DNA from: Salinivibrio sp. ES.052
GTDB taxonomy: Bacteria; Pseudomonadota; Gammaproteobacteria; Enterobacterales; Vibrionaceae
DNA: 64,000 nucleotides
Reading direction: 5' to 3'
Assembly (NCBI RefSeq): GCF_900141775.1
Contig: NZ_FSRI01000001.1
Location: forward strand, 900,251-964,250
Shown here: one piece after another, positions 25,909-35,326 of the stretch
Layout: the number at the start of each line of letters is the position of its first letter
Position numbering within the stretch: position 1 is the first letter of the stretch
Position numbers and translations under genes: made by a program
Notes under the pieces: model-generated
What the model was told of the DNA's origin: nothing
Database searches by the model: none
The model's input: the letters and a program-made list of their open reading frames with translations, nothing else

Positions 25909-26253
25909 ATGGTAGTAGACTCAGACGGGTATCAAGCACTGATCGAACACTTTGCGTTTAATCTTACTGTGTTTGAACAACCCGGTGAAGCCATTGGCAA
26001 TGACACCATTGCTGATATCGTGCACGACTTAGTCGCCTCTAACATCATGACCATTTGTGAACAAAATCCTGGGCTCTCGTCCGCACTGCGGTTCACCATA
26101 CTGCGTGAGGCCGATCGTGTGGTTGAAGACATGGAAGAAGTCTTAGCAGGACGATGGGAGCAACCTGTTACTGCTGAGCAGGTCGGTTTTTTAGAAGAAT
26201 ATGTGGCCCTGGTTAAAAATTTGTTTGATGGTGCGATGGTTGAGCTCCGCTAA
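25909..26253 (+). CDS. DUF3802 family protein
   Basis: A 114-residue acidic protein starting MVVDSDGYQALIEHFAFNL. The motifs DIVHDLVASNIMTICEQNP and LREADRVVEDMEEVLAGRW, followed by EEYVALVKNLFDGAM, match DUF3802, a small family found mainly in Vibrionaceae and close relatives. It is predicted to be mostly helical and cytoplasmic, without catalytic motifs. Function is not established. It is followed by a DTW-domain gene on the same strand after 128 bases; a TATACT with extended TGG at 26341-26349 suggests that gene has its own promoter. Confidence 0.8.
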   Translation: MVVDSDGYQALIEHFAFNLTVFEQPGEAIGNDTIADIVHDLVASNIMTICEQNPGLSSALRFTILREADRVVEDMEEVLAGRWEQPVTAEQVGFLEEYVALVKNLFDGAMVELR

Positions 26254-26381
26254 TGGGAGGACTAAGAACGTCAACCATGGTGCGATTTCCTCTCAATACC
26301 TCTTTCCCTGCCAGCATGGCCGCGATAGCATCATTAGATTTGGTATACTAGGCGGCCATAACCCACAATCCAGATGTATTG

Positions 26382-27134
26382 ATGCCAGAGCCAGAGCAGA
26401 GTCACGCCATACAACGCCTTTATAAGACGCGCTTAGCCCGTGCAACGCGTCCTTATCTTGCGCGTGGTGCGGGGGTCGATCGTTGCCAGTACTGCATGTT
26501 GGTTCGCCACTATTGTGTCTGTGCGCATCGAGCAGCACGTCAAACCCAAGCGGCTTTTATACTGCTCATGTATGACGATGAAGTATTAAAACCAAGTAAT
26601 ACTGGACGTCTTATCGCAGATTGTGTGGAAGATACCCATGCCTTTATTTGGTCGCGAACCGCTCCCGATCCTGAGATGTTGGCAATGTTATCTCACCCTG
26701 ATTTTCAACCTTACGTTGTTTTCCCTGCTCAATATGCAGCGTCAGAGCGCGTAGTCAACGTGCCAAATAATCCTCCCTCAGGAAAACGGCCACTTTTTAT
26801 CATCATTGATGGTACATGGCGGGAAGCAAAAAAAATCTTCCGAAAAAGCCCTTGGCTTGATCATCTGCCGGTTTTGAGTATTCAAGCTCAGGCATTCTCG
26901 CGTTATCAGGTTCGTGATGCGCACGGAGAGAATCAGCTAGCGACCGCAGAAGTGGCTGCCGAGACCCTAGTCGCTAACCAAGAGCCAGAAGTCGCTGAGT
27001 ACCTTAATCAGTGGTTTGATGTGTTTAGGGAGCGATACCTCGCGGGTAAACGACAGAAGACATTGCCCGATAGGGATGCATTGGCTGTATTTATAACACA
27101 TCAAGCGCGCCACAAAGCCGATGAGGCAGTCTAG
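26382..27134 (+). CDS. DTW-domain tRNA-uridine aminocarboxypropyltransferase
   Basis: A 250-residue DTW-domain protein. The family's catalytic region appears as IIIDGTWREAKKIFRKSPWL near residues 143-162, where D-x-T-W is the name-giving motif. An N-terminal cysteine cluster (CQYCMLVRHYCVC) probably binds zinc. DTW proteins such as E. coli TapT transfer the 3-amino-3-carboxypropyl group of S-adenosylmethionine to uridine (acp3U) in tRNA; a TapT-like (YfiP) role for this protein is inferred from overall resemblance. The start is taken as ATG 26382; a TTG lies directly before it. It stands alone between the DUF3802 gene and nagK. Confidence 0.82.
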   Translation: MPEPEQSHAIQRLYKTRLARATRPYLARGAGVDRCQYCMLVRHYCVCAHRAARQTQAAFILLMYDDEVLKPSNTGRLIADCVEDTHAFIWSRTAPDPEMLAMLSHPDFQPYVVFPAQYAASERVVNVPNNPPSGKRPLFIIIDGTWREAKKIFRKSPWLDHLPVLSIQAQAFSRYQVRDAHGENQLATAEVAAETLVANQEPEVAEYLNQWFDVFRERYLAGKRQKTLPDRDALAVFITHQARHKADEAV

Positions 27135-27243
27135 CTCTAAAATGTGATTAAAAAACAACGAAATTTGCCAAGACTCACGGACTTATCGCTTTTTTTCGTG
27201 AATAATCTGGTTATATAACGACAAACATATAGGTGACTTAGCC

Positions 27244-28146
27244 ATGTATTACGGCTTCGATGTGGGCGGCACAAAAATTGAATTTGGCGCCTTCGATAAA
27301 CAACTCAATCGTGTTGCGACCGAGCGTCACCCAACACCAACGCAAGATTACCCCGCATTAATCGACACATTGGTGCGGTTGGTGGAAAAGTACGATGCGC
27401 TGTTGGGCACGAAGGGAACAATTGGTATTGGTATTCCAGGCTCACAAGCCGAAGATGGAACCGTATTAACTGTTAACGTACCTGCTGCGAATGGGAAACC
27501 CTTGCGTGCTGACTTAGAGGCGCGTGTTGATCGTGAAGTACGTATCAGTAATGACGCGAACTGCTTCGCTCTTTCAGAAGCTTGGGATGAGCAAGCGCAA
27601 TCGGCGAAAACCGTGTTAGGGCTAATCTTGGGTACAGGGTTTGGTGGTGGTTTGGTCATCAACGGGAAAGTGATCAATGGTAAAAACCAGATGGCAGGGG
27701 AAGTTGGCCATATGCGGATGCCGATTGATGCGTGGTTTCGGTTAGGTGAGCATCCTCCAATGTTTAACTGTGGCTGTGGTAATAAAGGCTGCTTAGACAA
27801 TTATCTATCGGGGCGTGGGTTTGAGCAGTTGTATGCCCATTTTTATCAGCCGTTATCAGCCATTGAGATTATCGAAAACTATCGTCAAGGTGACTCCGAT
27901 GCGGTGGCATTTGTTGACTGTTTCTTTGATGTGCTAGCGATGTCTCTAGGTGGCATTTTAACGGCCTTTGATCCAGACATGGTGGTACTTGGCGGTGGCT
28001 TGTCTAACTTTGATGAACTTTATCAAGCTATTCCTGCGCGCTTACCGAAACACCTCCTGTCTGCTGCAAATGCTCCGGATATTGTTAAAGCTCAGCATGG
28101 TGATGCTGGTGGGGTTCGTGGAGCTGCATTTTTGCACCTGGCTTAG
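27244..28146 (+). CDS. nagK: N-acetyl-D-glucosamine kinase
   Basis: A 300-residue ROK-family sugar kinase closely following E. coli NagK (303). It starts [17 protein letters not shown] (phosphate-binding loop DVGGTK), has the catalytic region [17 protein letters not shown] with D of DAN as base, [13 protein letters not shown], and the ROK zinc motif [15 protein letters not shown]. It phosphorylates GlcNAc recovered from the cell wall or chitin to GlcNAc-6-phosphate. It is monocistronic with a terminator 50 bases after its stop, and the insertion sequence sits just beyond that terminator, leaving nagK untouched. Confidence 0.95.
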   Translation: MYYGFDVGGTKIEFGAFDKQLNRVATERHPTPTQDYPALIDTLVRLVEKYDALLGTKGTIGIGIPGSQAEDGTVLTVNVPAANGKPLRADLEARVDREVRISNDANCFALSEAWDEQAQSAKTVLGLILGTGFGGGLVINGKVINGKNQMAGEVGHMRMPIDAWFRLGEHPPMFNCGCGNKGCLDNYLSGRGFEQLYAHFYQPLSAIEIIENYRQGDSDAVAFVDCFFDVLAMSLGGILTAFDPDMVVLGGGLSNFDELYQAIPARLPKHLLSAANAPDIVKAQHGDAGGVRGAAFLHLA

Positions 28147-28197
28147 CGGATGAGGCATTTTCGCTACTTGAATTTTGAAATGGTGCTATTTCAAATG

Positions 28198-28228
28198 AAA
28201 AAAGCCGACATTAGGTGTCGGCTTTTTT
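28198..28228 (+). terminator. Intrinsic terminator of nagK
   Basis: A 13-bp run of complementary bases (AAAAAAGCCGACA with TGTCGGCTTTTTT) around a five-base loop, ending in six T. The insertion sequence begins nine bases after it. Confidence 0.92.
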
Positions 28229-28234
28229 ATCGTT

Positions 28235-28237
28235 AAC
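28235..28237. repeat. Target site duplication, left copy (AAC)
   Basis: AAC directly precedes the left inverted repeat; the same AAC follows the right end. Three bases is a usual duplication length for IS3-family elements. Confidence 0.8.
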
Positions 28238-28262
28238 TGTCCCGTCCTGAAATACGTTGACA
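28238..28262. repeat. Left terminal inverted repeat of the IS
   Basis: 25 bp, starting TGTCCCGTCCT; it matches the reverse complement of the right end at most positions, with mismatches only in the middle. Confidence 0.9.
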
Positions 28263-28278
28263 TAAAGAGGACTTCTTT

Positions 28279-28674
28279 ATGACAACATCAAGTAATTCAA
28301 GCCGTAAGCGCACGCAACGTGATTACACCTTAGCCTTTAAATTAGGCGTTGTAGAGCGTGTTGAAAAAGGCGAAATGACGTACAAACAAGCTCAAGCCCG
28401 TTTTGGCATTCAGGGCCGCTCAACGGTACTCGTCTGGCTCAGAAAACATGGTAGACTCGATTGGTCGAAGCCATTTCAGCATCCCCTTATGCCACATTCA
28501 AAAGAAACCCCATCCGAAACTATCAAGCGCCTTGAGCGTGAGTTAGCCGAAGAGAAACTGCGTAACCAAATCCTCAATGGTATGGTCGATATCATGGACA
28601 ATGAGTACGGAGCCGGCCTCAGAAAAAAGTACTTATCCGGTACATCTGGCAAGCCAAAGCCAAAAGTAAAATAA
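28279..28674 (+). CDS. IS3-family transposase OrfA
   Basis: A 131-residue DNA-binding protein. Residues about 13-50 form a helix-turn-helix (YTLAFKLGVVERVEKGEMTY then QARFGIQGRSTVLVWLRKHG), and a leucine-zipper-like heptad region follows (TIKRLERELAEEKLRNQIL), as in other IS3 OrfA proteins. OrfA binds the IS ends and helps regulate transposition. Near its C-terminus the codons AAA-AAG (28623-28629, A6G) offer a -1 slippery site that would yield the OrfAB transposase. The start ATG follows AAAGAGGACTTCTTT, with GAGG about eight bases upstream. Confidence 0.92.
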   Translation: MTTSSNSSRKRTQRDYTLAFKLGVVERVEKGEMTYKQAQARFGIQGRSTVLVWLRKHGRLDWSKPFQHPLMPHSKETPSETIKRLERELAEEKLRNQILNGMVDIMDNEYGAGLRKKYLSGTSGKPKPKVK

Positions 28675-29507
28675 AGTTAGCGGCGGCATGTCGTGCCACA
28701 GGCATTTCTCGGCAAGGTGTCTATCAAGCCGTTGCTCGAATGGAAAGCCGAAGAGCTGAACTATCAATCATCAGAGACTGGGTCCAATACTGGCGTAAGT
28801 ATATGCCGAGGTTAGGGGCGCGTAAGCTCTACGCGTTGGTAAAGCCCAAGCTAGTTGAACACGAAATTAAGCTAGGGCGAGACGGGTTTTTTAGCTATCT
28901 GAGAAGCGAAGGCTTACTGGTTAAACCCAAGAAAAGCTACACAAAAACTACGTGTAGTAAGCACTGGATGAAGAAGCATCCTAACCTGCTAAAAGAAGAC
29001 GGACTGCATGATGCTGCGCATGTACTGGTCAGCGACATCACTTATGTTGAATCAGACCAAGGTGTGCACTATCTGTCACTGGTGACCGATGCCAACTCAC
29101 GCAAGATAGTGGGTCATCACGTTAGCGAAGATATGAAAGTCGACAATGTAGTGAAAGCGCTGAAAATGGCCGTCAAAGATAAGCGCTATATCGGCAATGC
29201 GGTACATCACTCAGACCGAGGTTCGCAATACTGCTCAGCCGTTTATCAGAGTGCGCTACAGGAGAGTCAAATCCAGCCGTCGATGACGGATGGTTATGAT
29301 TGCTACCAAAACGCGTTAGCGGAAAGAGTCAATGGCATACTGAAGCATGAGTTTTTACTGTACCGGTGTAAGACACTGACAGAGCTTAAAATACTGGTAA
29401 AAGAATCGATAGCGATATACAACGAAATGAGACCGCACCTAAGTTTAAGTATGGCAACCCCCAATCAGGTGCATAATAAAAAAGGCCAGCTACTGGAGCT
29501 GGCCTAA
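28623..29507 (+). CDS. IS3-family transposase OrfB (made by -1 frameshift)
   Basis: In the -1 frame relative to orfA an open reading continues from the A6G heptamer and gives about 294 residues, including an extra helix-turn-helix-like segment AAACRATGISRQGVYQAVAR before the first ATG at 28740. The integrase core has VSDITYVESDQGVHYLSLV with the first catalytic Asp, HHSDRGSQYCS with the second, and NALAERVNGILKHE with the catalytic Glu, so the DDE triad is complete. It cuts and joins the IS ends. Expression as a fused OrfAB protein is inferred from the slippery site. A 7-bp hairpin (GGCCAGC/GCTGGCC, 29483-29503) overlaps the last codons. Confidence 0.9.
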   Translation, partial: KKVLIRYIWQAKAKSKIKLAAACRATGISRQGVYQAVARMESRRAELSIIRDWVQYWRKYMPRLGARKLYALVKPKLVEHEIKLGRDGFFSYLRSEGLLVKPKKSYTKTTCSKHWMKKHPNLLKEDGLHDAAHVLVSDITYVESDQGVHYLSLVTDANSRKIVGHHVSEDMKVDNVVKALKMAVKDKRYIGNAVHHSDRGSQYCSAVYQSALQESQIQPSMTDGYDCYQNALAERVNGILKHEFLLYRCKTLTELKILVKESIAIYNEMRPHLSLSMATPNQVHNKKGQLLELA

Positions 29508-29511
29508 AAAC

Positions 29512-29536
29512 TGTCAACCTATATTAGGACGGGACA
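29512..29536. repeat. Right terminal inverted repeat of the IS
   Basis: 25 bp ending AGGACGGGACA, followed at once by AAC, the right copy of the target duplication. Confidence 0.9.
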
Positions 29537-29563
29537 AACGAGTCATCATTCACTCATATTATT

Positions 29564-30634
29564 TTATTTTTGGCACTGATGGATAGCGTAATGCAATAAC
29601 TCGAGCGCAGTTTTGTCCGTGGGTGGCAGAGTCGCGTCGGATTGTGCGATAGGCGTGGTGCGTTCTCCCCAACGAATGAGCCCAGCTCCCCATGTTAAGC
29701 CAGCGCCAAAGGCTGCGGTGAGCAGCTGGCTGTGAGGCTTGACGACACCTTGTTCTACAGCCTCACACAAGGCGATGGGGATAGTAGCTGCAGAGGTATT
29801 ACCATAATGCTGAATATTAATGAACGCTTTTTCTCGTTCGATCCCAGCGTGATCACACAGGGTTTCGATAATGCGTTTGTTGGCTTGGTGAGGAACCACG
29901 AGATCAATGCTATCAGCATCGAGTTGATTACGTGAGAGCACTTGATTGGCGGCTGACCCCATTCCTTTTACCGCGCGTTTGAAAATATCCCGGCCAATAA
30001 AATCAAACGAGAAGTGACCGTTTTCAGGATCAAAGCGATCCATTGCCGTACCAAAAGCGGGAATCGCCAACACGTCTCGGCCTGCTGGATCACAGCCAAG
30101 CTGTGCATCAAGTAATCCCACTTCTTGTTCGGTTTTGCTGACCACTACCGCTCCCGCACCATCACCGAATAGCACGGCGGTATCACGCTTGCTCCAATCG
30201 AGATACCAAGTTAAGTGCTCAGCTCCAATAATTAATGCATGCTGGTAGTGACCAGCTTGCAGCATCTTGGTTGCAGTTTCCAAACCATATAAAAAGCCAG
30301 TACAGGCTGCATTCATATCAAAGGCGGCAGCGCGCAGTGCGCCTAGGCTCCCTTGTACTTTTGAGGCGATGTTAGGAATGAGTGTGTCGGGGGAGCACGT
30401 CGCAACAATGAGAAGATCCAATTGGCTTGCTTCAATACCCGCTGCTGCCAGCGCGCGTTGTGCTGCAATGGTTGCTAAATCAGAGGTCTCTACATGGCTC
30501 ACACGGCGAGCTTCAATGCCTGTGCGCGAGCGAATCCATTCATCATTGGTGTCTAGGATGGTGCTGAGATCATCGTTACTCAACACAGTGGGTGGGAGAC
30601 ACTTACCCCAGCCCGTTATTTCTGCAAATGCCAT
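29564..30634 (-). CDS. Beta-ketoacyl-ACP synthase III family protein (FabH paralogue)
   Basis: A 356-residue thiolase-fold condensing enzyme. The catalytic triad is complete: C111 in [13 protein letters not shown]249 in VPHQANKRI and N279 in HYGNTSAAT. It is longer than housekeeping FabH (about 317 residues) because of an insertion around residues 185-215 and a C-terminal tail. This length matches the second FabH seen in Vibrio genomes, which acts on acyl-CoA primers longer than acetyl-CoA in V. cholerae; whether this one does is inference. No other fatty acid genes are adjacent. The IS right end lies only 28 bases beyond its stop codon, so its former 3' neighbourhood has been altered. Confidence 0.88.
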   Translation of the reverse strand: MAFAEITGWGKCLPPTVLSNDDLSTILDTNDEWIRSRTGIEARRVSHVETSDLATIAAQRALAAAGIEASQLDLLIVATCSPDTLIPNIASKVQGSLGALRAAAFDMNAACTGFLYGLETATKMLQAGHYQHALIIGAEHLTWYLDWSKRDTAVLFGDGAGAVVVSKTEQEVGLLDAQLGCDPAGRDVLAIPAFGTAMDRFDPENGHFSFDFIGRDIFKRAVKGMGSAANQVLSRNQLDADSIDLVVPHQANKRIIETLCDHAGIEREKAFINIQHYGNTSAATIPIALCEAVEQGVVKPHSQLLTAAFGAGLTWGAGLIRWGERTTPIAQSDATLPPTDKTALELLHYAIHQCQK

Positions 30635-30759
30635 AGTCGATTACGGGTTATTAAGCGTTGCGACAGTGTAAACCTGAAACCTGATTGAAACAATTTTGAT
30701 GACTGATAAGGAGTGAAAAACACTACCTGACGCAAATGCCAGGCAGTGTGTCGCGGGCG

Positions 30760-32130
30760 TTACCAGAAAAGACGGGTGAAAATTGCCAATACGACAATAC
30801 AGACAATATTTAAGTACAAACCGACGCGCATCATATCACGCTGCTCAATATGGCCTGAACCAAACACAATGGCATTAGGCGGTGTTGCGACAGGTAACAT
30901 AAAGGCACATGATGCCGCAATAGCGATCAGCGCCGATAGCGCCACTGGAGACACGCCTAGGGCTTCGGCGATTGTAGCAAAAACCGGTACCAGTAGCGCG
31001 GCGCTGGCAGTGTTACTCGCAAATTCAGTAAGAAAAATGACAAACGCAACGACACCAAGCATGGTAAAGAACAACCCTGACCCCGTGAGGGCATTGCTCA
31101 GGTGATTGGCCAGAAATAAGCTGGTACCTGTTGCTTTTAATACGTTGCTTAAGCAGATACCACCACCGAAGAGCAGTAACACGCCCCAATCAGCTGTTTT
31201 TTCTACTTCTTTCCATTTCACCACACGCGTCGCGCCTAGCAAAACGATCGCGGATAGTGCCACAATCGAGTCAAACTTGCTGAGGCCGCCGAGCATGGCA
31301 TTTAATGGCTTACTAAAGATCCAAGCACTCACTGTGAGGGCGAAAATCGCAATGGTGATCAGGCGTGGCGTGTTCCAACTAAAACCACGCTGATCGGCTT
31401 CAAAACTGTAACTCAAGTTTGGTTTTGTTAGCAGGTACAGCACAGAAACGGCAACTGGGAGCAAGACCAGTGTTACGGGGAGCCCAAGCGTCATCCATTC
31501 AGCAAAACTCAGTCCTGCTTCTGCTGCGGCAATCGCATTAGGTGGACTACCGACAATGGTGGCGATCCCGCCAATACTGGCACAGTAGGCGATCCCCAGG
31601 AGGACAAACACATAGGTGCCATGATCTTTTTGGTTGTTGACCTTGTGTAAAATCCCTAATACCAGTGGCAGCATCATGGCTGTGGTGGCTGTGTTGCTGA
31701 TCCACATCGATAAGCCCGCCGTGACCCCAAATAGCATCATCACTGCGACTGACATTTTACCTTGGGCAATGGTCAGTACCTTATTTGCAATCGCTTGATC
31801 GAGCCCTTGTGCCTGTAACGCCGCGGCTAACGCAAAGCCACCGAGAAATAAGAAAATGATCGGATTGGCGAAGTTAGACATGGCGGCAGGGGTTTCAAAT
31901 ACGCCGAGAGTAACCGCCATAATAGGCACCAGTATGGCAGTGATGCTGACATGAATGGCTTCTGTAAGCCAAAGCACAGCAATAAAAATTAGCAAGCTAA
32001 GGCCTGTCGTTACATCGGCTGCAAAGGGTAGGCTGTTATACAAAATGAAAAACAGCGCAATATCAGCAAATAGAATCCAGGCTTTTCGATCCAATCCCGG
32101 TGAACGGGAAGAGAGGGATTGCACATCCAT
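30760..32130 (-). CDS. DASS family Na+/dicarboxylate transporter (INDY type)
   Basis: A 456-residue membrane protein with about 11 helices plus two re-entrant hairpins. Two Ser-Asn-Thr signatures, [11 protein letters not shown] and [11 protein letters not shown], mark the inverted repeats that bind Na+ and substrate in the structurally known V. cholerae homologue VcINDY (about 460 residues). It should import succinate, malate or fumarate with Na+. It lies near maeA, which would use imported malate, but the two are separated by a SanA-like gene and a terminator. The start ATG has an AAGGA site seven bases upstream. Substrate range is inferred from family. Confidence 0.9.
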   Translation of the reverse strand: MDVQSLSSRSPGLDRKAWILFADIALFFILYNSLPFAADVTTGLSLLIFIAVLWLTEAIHVSITAILVPIMAVTLGVFETPAAMSNFANPIIFLFLGGFALAAALQAQGLDQAIANKVLTIAQGKMSVAVMMLFGVTAGLSMWISNTATTAMMLPLVLGILHKVNNQKDHGTYVFVLLGIAYCASIGGIATIVGSPPNAIAAAEAGLSFAEWMTLGLPVTLVLLPVAVSVLYLLTKPNLSYSFEADQRGFSWNTPRLITIAIFALTVSAWIFSKPLNAMLGGLSKFDSIVALSAIVLLGATRVVKWKEVEKTADWGVLLLFGGGICLSNVLKATGTSLFLANHLSNALTGSGLFFTMLGVVAFVIFLTEFASNTASAALLVPVFATIAEALGVSPVALSALIAIAASCAFMLPVATPPNAIVFGSGHIEQRDMMRVGLYLNIVCIVVLAIFTRLFW

Positions 32131-32354
32131 AGGGCATCCTTTTTAAACGTTATTGGGTCTTTATGTTTTTATGTTTTGAGTAATGTTTGCTTGATAAGCT
32201 CGGTTTTAAGCACAAATAAACCGCCATTCTTTACCAAGCGATGGCTAATATACGCGTTATCGAACAGAGTGTTAATCGATTGCAGGCAGGTTTTTAAACA
32301 AATAATTAAAACAATGTGAAATTTGTGATTAGGGCGGCATTGGTAGGATGTGTG

Positions 32355-33026
32355 CTAGTTACTCGAATTTGAGAGGCCATCAATAGGCTCTTTCGGGCCC
32401 GTAAACTTGGGTTTTACATTGAGAATAAAGCTATCTAAGACCGCTTTGGTTCTTGCTAGTACTTCTCGCGCGCGGATCTTGGCCCCCGCCCAACCTTGAG
32501 GGCTTGGAACAGCGTAACAAATCGCATCAATATTGTTAACGTCAGCGAGAAATAACGCCCGCTCACAGTGAAACTGTTGAGTAATCACGGTAAAACGAGC
32601 AAGGCTAAAGACTGTTTTGGCACGGACTATGGAATCAAGCGTTCGAAAGCCGGCATAGTCAAGGTGAATTGCTGCTTCGGCGATCCCGGCTTGGCGTAAG
32701 TCCCGTTTCATGGTCCAAGGCTCGTTGTATGATCGATGGGCGTTATCGCCACTAAGCAAAAGGTGACGGACTTTGCCGGCATGGTACAGAGATTCCGCAG
32801 CGTTAATACGATAGGTATAGTAAGGATTGGGCGTTTTCCCAATGTATTTACTGGTTCCGAGTACCAACCCTACCTGCCGTTTAGGTAGCGTTTCGACGTT
32901 TTTGAAAACACGTCCTTTGGCATTGAGCGTGATCGCAACATCGCTGGCACCCATGATGATGACAGTAAAAACGGTGAAGATAGCTAGTGTGATCATCGCT
33001 TGACGAAAAAGGCGCCGGAGAGCCAT
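32355..33026 (-). CDS. sanA: SanA/YdcF family inner-membrane protein
   Basis: A 223-residue protein with one N-terminal membrane helix (about residues 11-33) and a periplasmic DUF218 domain: VGLVLGTSKYI, LLLSGDNAHRSYNEPWTMKRDL and AGFRTLDSIVRA are the family landmarks, close to E. coli SanA (239). SanA contributes to envelope barrier function at high temperature. I start at ATG 33026; the frame is open to 33101 but that lies in the maeA terminator. A TATAAT on the minus strand ends only eight bases before this ATG, so the mRNA could be nearly leaderless. Confidence 0.82.
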   Translation of the reverse strand: MALRRLFRQAMITLAIFTVFTVIIMGASDVAITLNAKGRVFKNVETLPKRQVGLVLGTSKYIGKTPNPYYTYRINAAESLYHAGKVRHLLLSGDNAHRSYNEPWTMKRDLRQAGIAEAAIHLDYAGFRTLDSIVRAKTVFSLARFTVITQQFHCERALFLADVNNIDAICYAVPSPQGWAGAKIRAREVLARTKAVLDSFILNVKPKFTGPKEPIDGLSNSSN

Positions 33027-33100
33027 GGTGCGTATTATACCTTTATTCAGTAGACAGCACTCGTTGGTAGCGGGTGCGGCAAGTAGATGGAATGTTAGCA

Positions 33101-33128
33101 AAAAAAGCGCCTTAATAGGCGCTTTTTT
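33101..33128 (-). terminator. Intrinsic terminator of maeA
   Basis: Arms AAAAAAGCGCCT and AGGCGCTTTTTT are perfect complements around loop TAAT, 14 bases beyond the maeA stop. Confidence 0.9.
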
Positions 33129-33142
33129 CTGTCAGTCTTTGG

Positions 33143-34834
33143 TTAAAATGAAGTGCGCTTATAAGCGCGATATTCAGGTGACCAAAAACTGTCATCGATA
33201 CGTTTTTTCAAGGCTTCGTCTGATAGTTCAGCCGCGATCCCTTCAACAATTGCTTCTTTAGCAACGGCGAAAGCAATACGTTTCGACACCTGAGTGATAT
33301 CTTCCAAAGGCGGGAGTAAGGCACCCATGCCACGCTTAGCTAAGGGCGAACATTCAGACAGTGCTCTCGACGAAGCCATCAGCATTCCGTCGGTGACTCG
33401 AGAAGCGCCGACAGCCAATACCCCGAGCCCAATACCTGGAAAAATATAGCTGTTGTTGCACTGTGCAATGGGGAACGTCTTGCCATTGTCTAAGCGTACC
33501 GGTTCGAATGGGCTTCCCGTGGCAACCAAGGCTTGACCATTGGTCCAACGCAAAATATCAAACGGCGTGGCTTCCACACGGCTAGTTGGGTTAGACAGTG
33601 GAAAGATGATTGGGCGTGGGCACGTCGCGTGCATTTCTTTAATCACGTCTTCAGTGAAGAGCCCCGGCGCTCCGGAGACACCGACGAGTACGGTCGGTTT
33701 CGCATTTCGAACCACGTCCAATAGCGAGATATTACTGTCTTCTAACTGCCAGTCTGAAAGTGCATCGCTTTTTTGCACCAGCTTTTGTTGGAAGTCGAGC
33801 AAGTTTGGCATCGCATCAATGAGTAGGCCCCAACGGTCGACCATATAGACACGTGCGCGAGCTTGTTGATCGGAAATACCCTCAGATACCATTTGTGCGA
33901 TAATGGCTTCGGCAATCCCACACCCGGCAGAGCCCGCGCCTAAGAAGGTGATCCGCTGCTCGGAGAGCTTGGTGCCTGCCGCTTTACACGCGGCAATCAA
34001 CGAGCCAACAGTGACTGCAGCAGTGCCTTGGATATCATCATTAAAGCAGCACACCTTGTCTTTATAGCGTTCAAGGATAGGCATGGCATTTTTCTGTGCA
34101 AAATCTTCAAACTGGATTAAGGCATCAGGCCAGCGACGTTGTACCGCTTGGATAAACTCTTCAATAAAGGCATCGTATTCTTGTCCGCTGATTCGGGTAT
34201 GCCGCCACCCCATATACATAGGGTCAGAAAGACGTTGCGGGTTATTGGTTCCTACATCTAAGACAATGGGGAGTGTATAAGCCGGGCTGATCCCGCCGCA
34301 TGCAGTATAAAGAGACAGCTTTCCTATTGGGATGCCCATGCCGCCGATCCCCTGATCACCAAGCCCTAGGATCCGTTCACCATCGGTCACTACGATCACT
34401 TTCACGTTGTGACGAGACGCGTTGTTTAAAACATCGTCGATACGATCACGGTTTGGGTAGGAGATAAACAGCCCGCGTCCACGGCGATAGATATTAGAAA
34501 AGTTTTCACAAGCCGCCCCCACGGTCGGGGTATAGATAATGGGCATCATTTCAGTAATGTGATTTGAAACGAGCCGGTAAAACAGTGTCTCATTGGTATC
34601 TTGGATATTTCTAAGATAGATATGCTTATCGATATCGTTTTCGAAACGCTGGTATTGCTGGTAGGCACGCTCTGTTTGTTCTTCAATGCTTTCGATAGCG
34701 TCAGGCAATAACCCTTCTAAGTTAAAAAATTTACGCTCTTCAACGCTAAATGCGCTGCCTTTGTTTAACAATGGCGTCTCGAGCAAAGCAGGTCCCGCAT
34801 AGGGGATATAGAGAGGACGTTTTTGGTTATTCAT
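33143..34834 (-). CDS. maeA: NAD-dependent malic enzyme
   Basis: A 563-residue malic enzyme (E. coli MaeA 565). Visible landmarks are [15 protein letters not shown] in the N-terminal domain, [22 protein letters not shown] for substrate and nucleotide contacts, [16 protein letters not shown] with the metal-binding acidic residues, and the NAD-binding loop [15 protein letters not shown]. It decarboxylates malate to pyruvate with NAD+ in gluconeogenic or C4-acid growth. It is monocistronic. The start ATG has no clear ribosome binding site, but the N-terminus aligns in length with the family. Confidence 0.95.
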   Translation of the reverse strand: MNNQKRPLYIPYAGPALLETPLLNKGSAFSVEERKFFNLEGLLPDAIESIEEQTERAYQQYQRFENDIDKHIYLRNIQDTNETLFYRLVSNHITEMMPIIYTPTVGAACENFSNIYRRGRGLFISYPNRDRIDDVLNNASRHNVKVIVVTDGERILGLGDQGIGGMGIPIGKLSLYTACGGISPAYTLPIVLDVGTNNPQRLSDPMYMGWRHTRISGQEYDAFIEEFIQAVQRRWPDALIQFEDFAQKNAMPILERYKDKVCCFNDDIQGTAAVTVGSLIAACKAAGTKLSEQRITFLGAGSAGCGIAEAIIAQMVSEGISDQQARARVYMVDRWGLLIDAMPNLLDFQQKLVQKSDALSDWQLEDSNISLLDVVRNAKPTVLVGVSGAPGLFTEDVIKEMHATCPRPIIFPLSNPTSRVEATPFDILRWTNGQALVATGSPFEPVRLDNGKTFPIAQCNNSYIFPGIGLGVLAVGASRVTDGMLMASSRALSECSPLAKRGMGALLPPLEDITQVSKRIAFAVAKEAIVEGIAAELSDEALKKRIDDSFWSPEYRAYKRTSF

Positions 34835-35326
34835 GAATGATCAGACTCGATATTGTCTCTAAGTTGGGTCGATGACGAATGTTGGGCGTTATCGTGTGCC
34901 TTCATGGCGTTTGTTATGTCCTTTGCCGAACGCATTCTTAGCGTTATTCGGCGATAGTCCCAAGAGCTTTGTAAATGAGGACAAAGTTTAGGCATGAATG
35001 GTGACCTAATTCAACTTTTTTGCCGCATTGTGCGGTGTTTTCAACAGGTCTGATCAGATCGCGTTAATTGAAAATTTAAACGGTATCGTTGATTTTTTAT
35101 CATCTTAGTCAACAACTTGTACATCAATAAAAACGGAATTTAGATCACAACCTTCGTTAAAATTGCGCAAGATAATGTGGAGGTGACTACACTCTAAAGG
35201 AAAGCTGATGAATGCCAAAGTCTAACTTTGCCATAAAGCTACGACACAGAAACGAGTTTCGCTATAAGCTAATAGAAATAACGTTGGCTGAGCATACTTA
35301 ATGGAAAGTAAAAAAGAGGTAGTCCA
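34835..35326. other. 492-base intergenic region between maeA and a solute-binding protein gene
   Basis: Non-coding space between two divergent genes. It holds a bulged hairpin at 34925-34952 (GCCGAA..CGC with GCG..TTCGGC) and a small one at 35023-35035 (CCGCA/TGCGG). A TCACA half-site at about 35144 recalls half of a CRP site, but the other half is poor. No coding frame or full promoter stands out. Confidence 0.45.

Larger units (their letters stand above)
28238..29536 (+). mobile_element. Complete IS3-family insertion sequence, 1299 bp
   Basis: The element is bounded by 25-bp terminal inverted repeats, both beginning TGTCCCGTCCT and ending TTGACA, and flanked by a 3-bp direct repeat AAC (28235-28237 and 29537-29539). 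It carries orfA and a -1-frame orfB with a DDE integrase core, plus an A6G slippery heptamer between them. Everything needed for transposition appears intact, so this is probably a recent and potentially active copy. The exact IS name cannot be given without a database. Confidence 0.93.

Noticed and set aside
27348-27800. 150-codon antisense ORF inside nagK
   Set aside because: It is the mirror of a well-supported gene in another frame; no initiation signal or recognisable domain.
34925-34952. Bulged hairpin upstream of maeA as a terminator or riboswitch
   Set aside because: The stem needs a three-base bulge, has no T-run, and no riboswitch pattern I know fits; left as a note only.
35130-35150. 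CRP site upstream of the solute-binding protein gene
   Set aside because: Only the TCACA half matches; the other half agrees at two of five positions.
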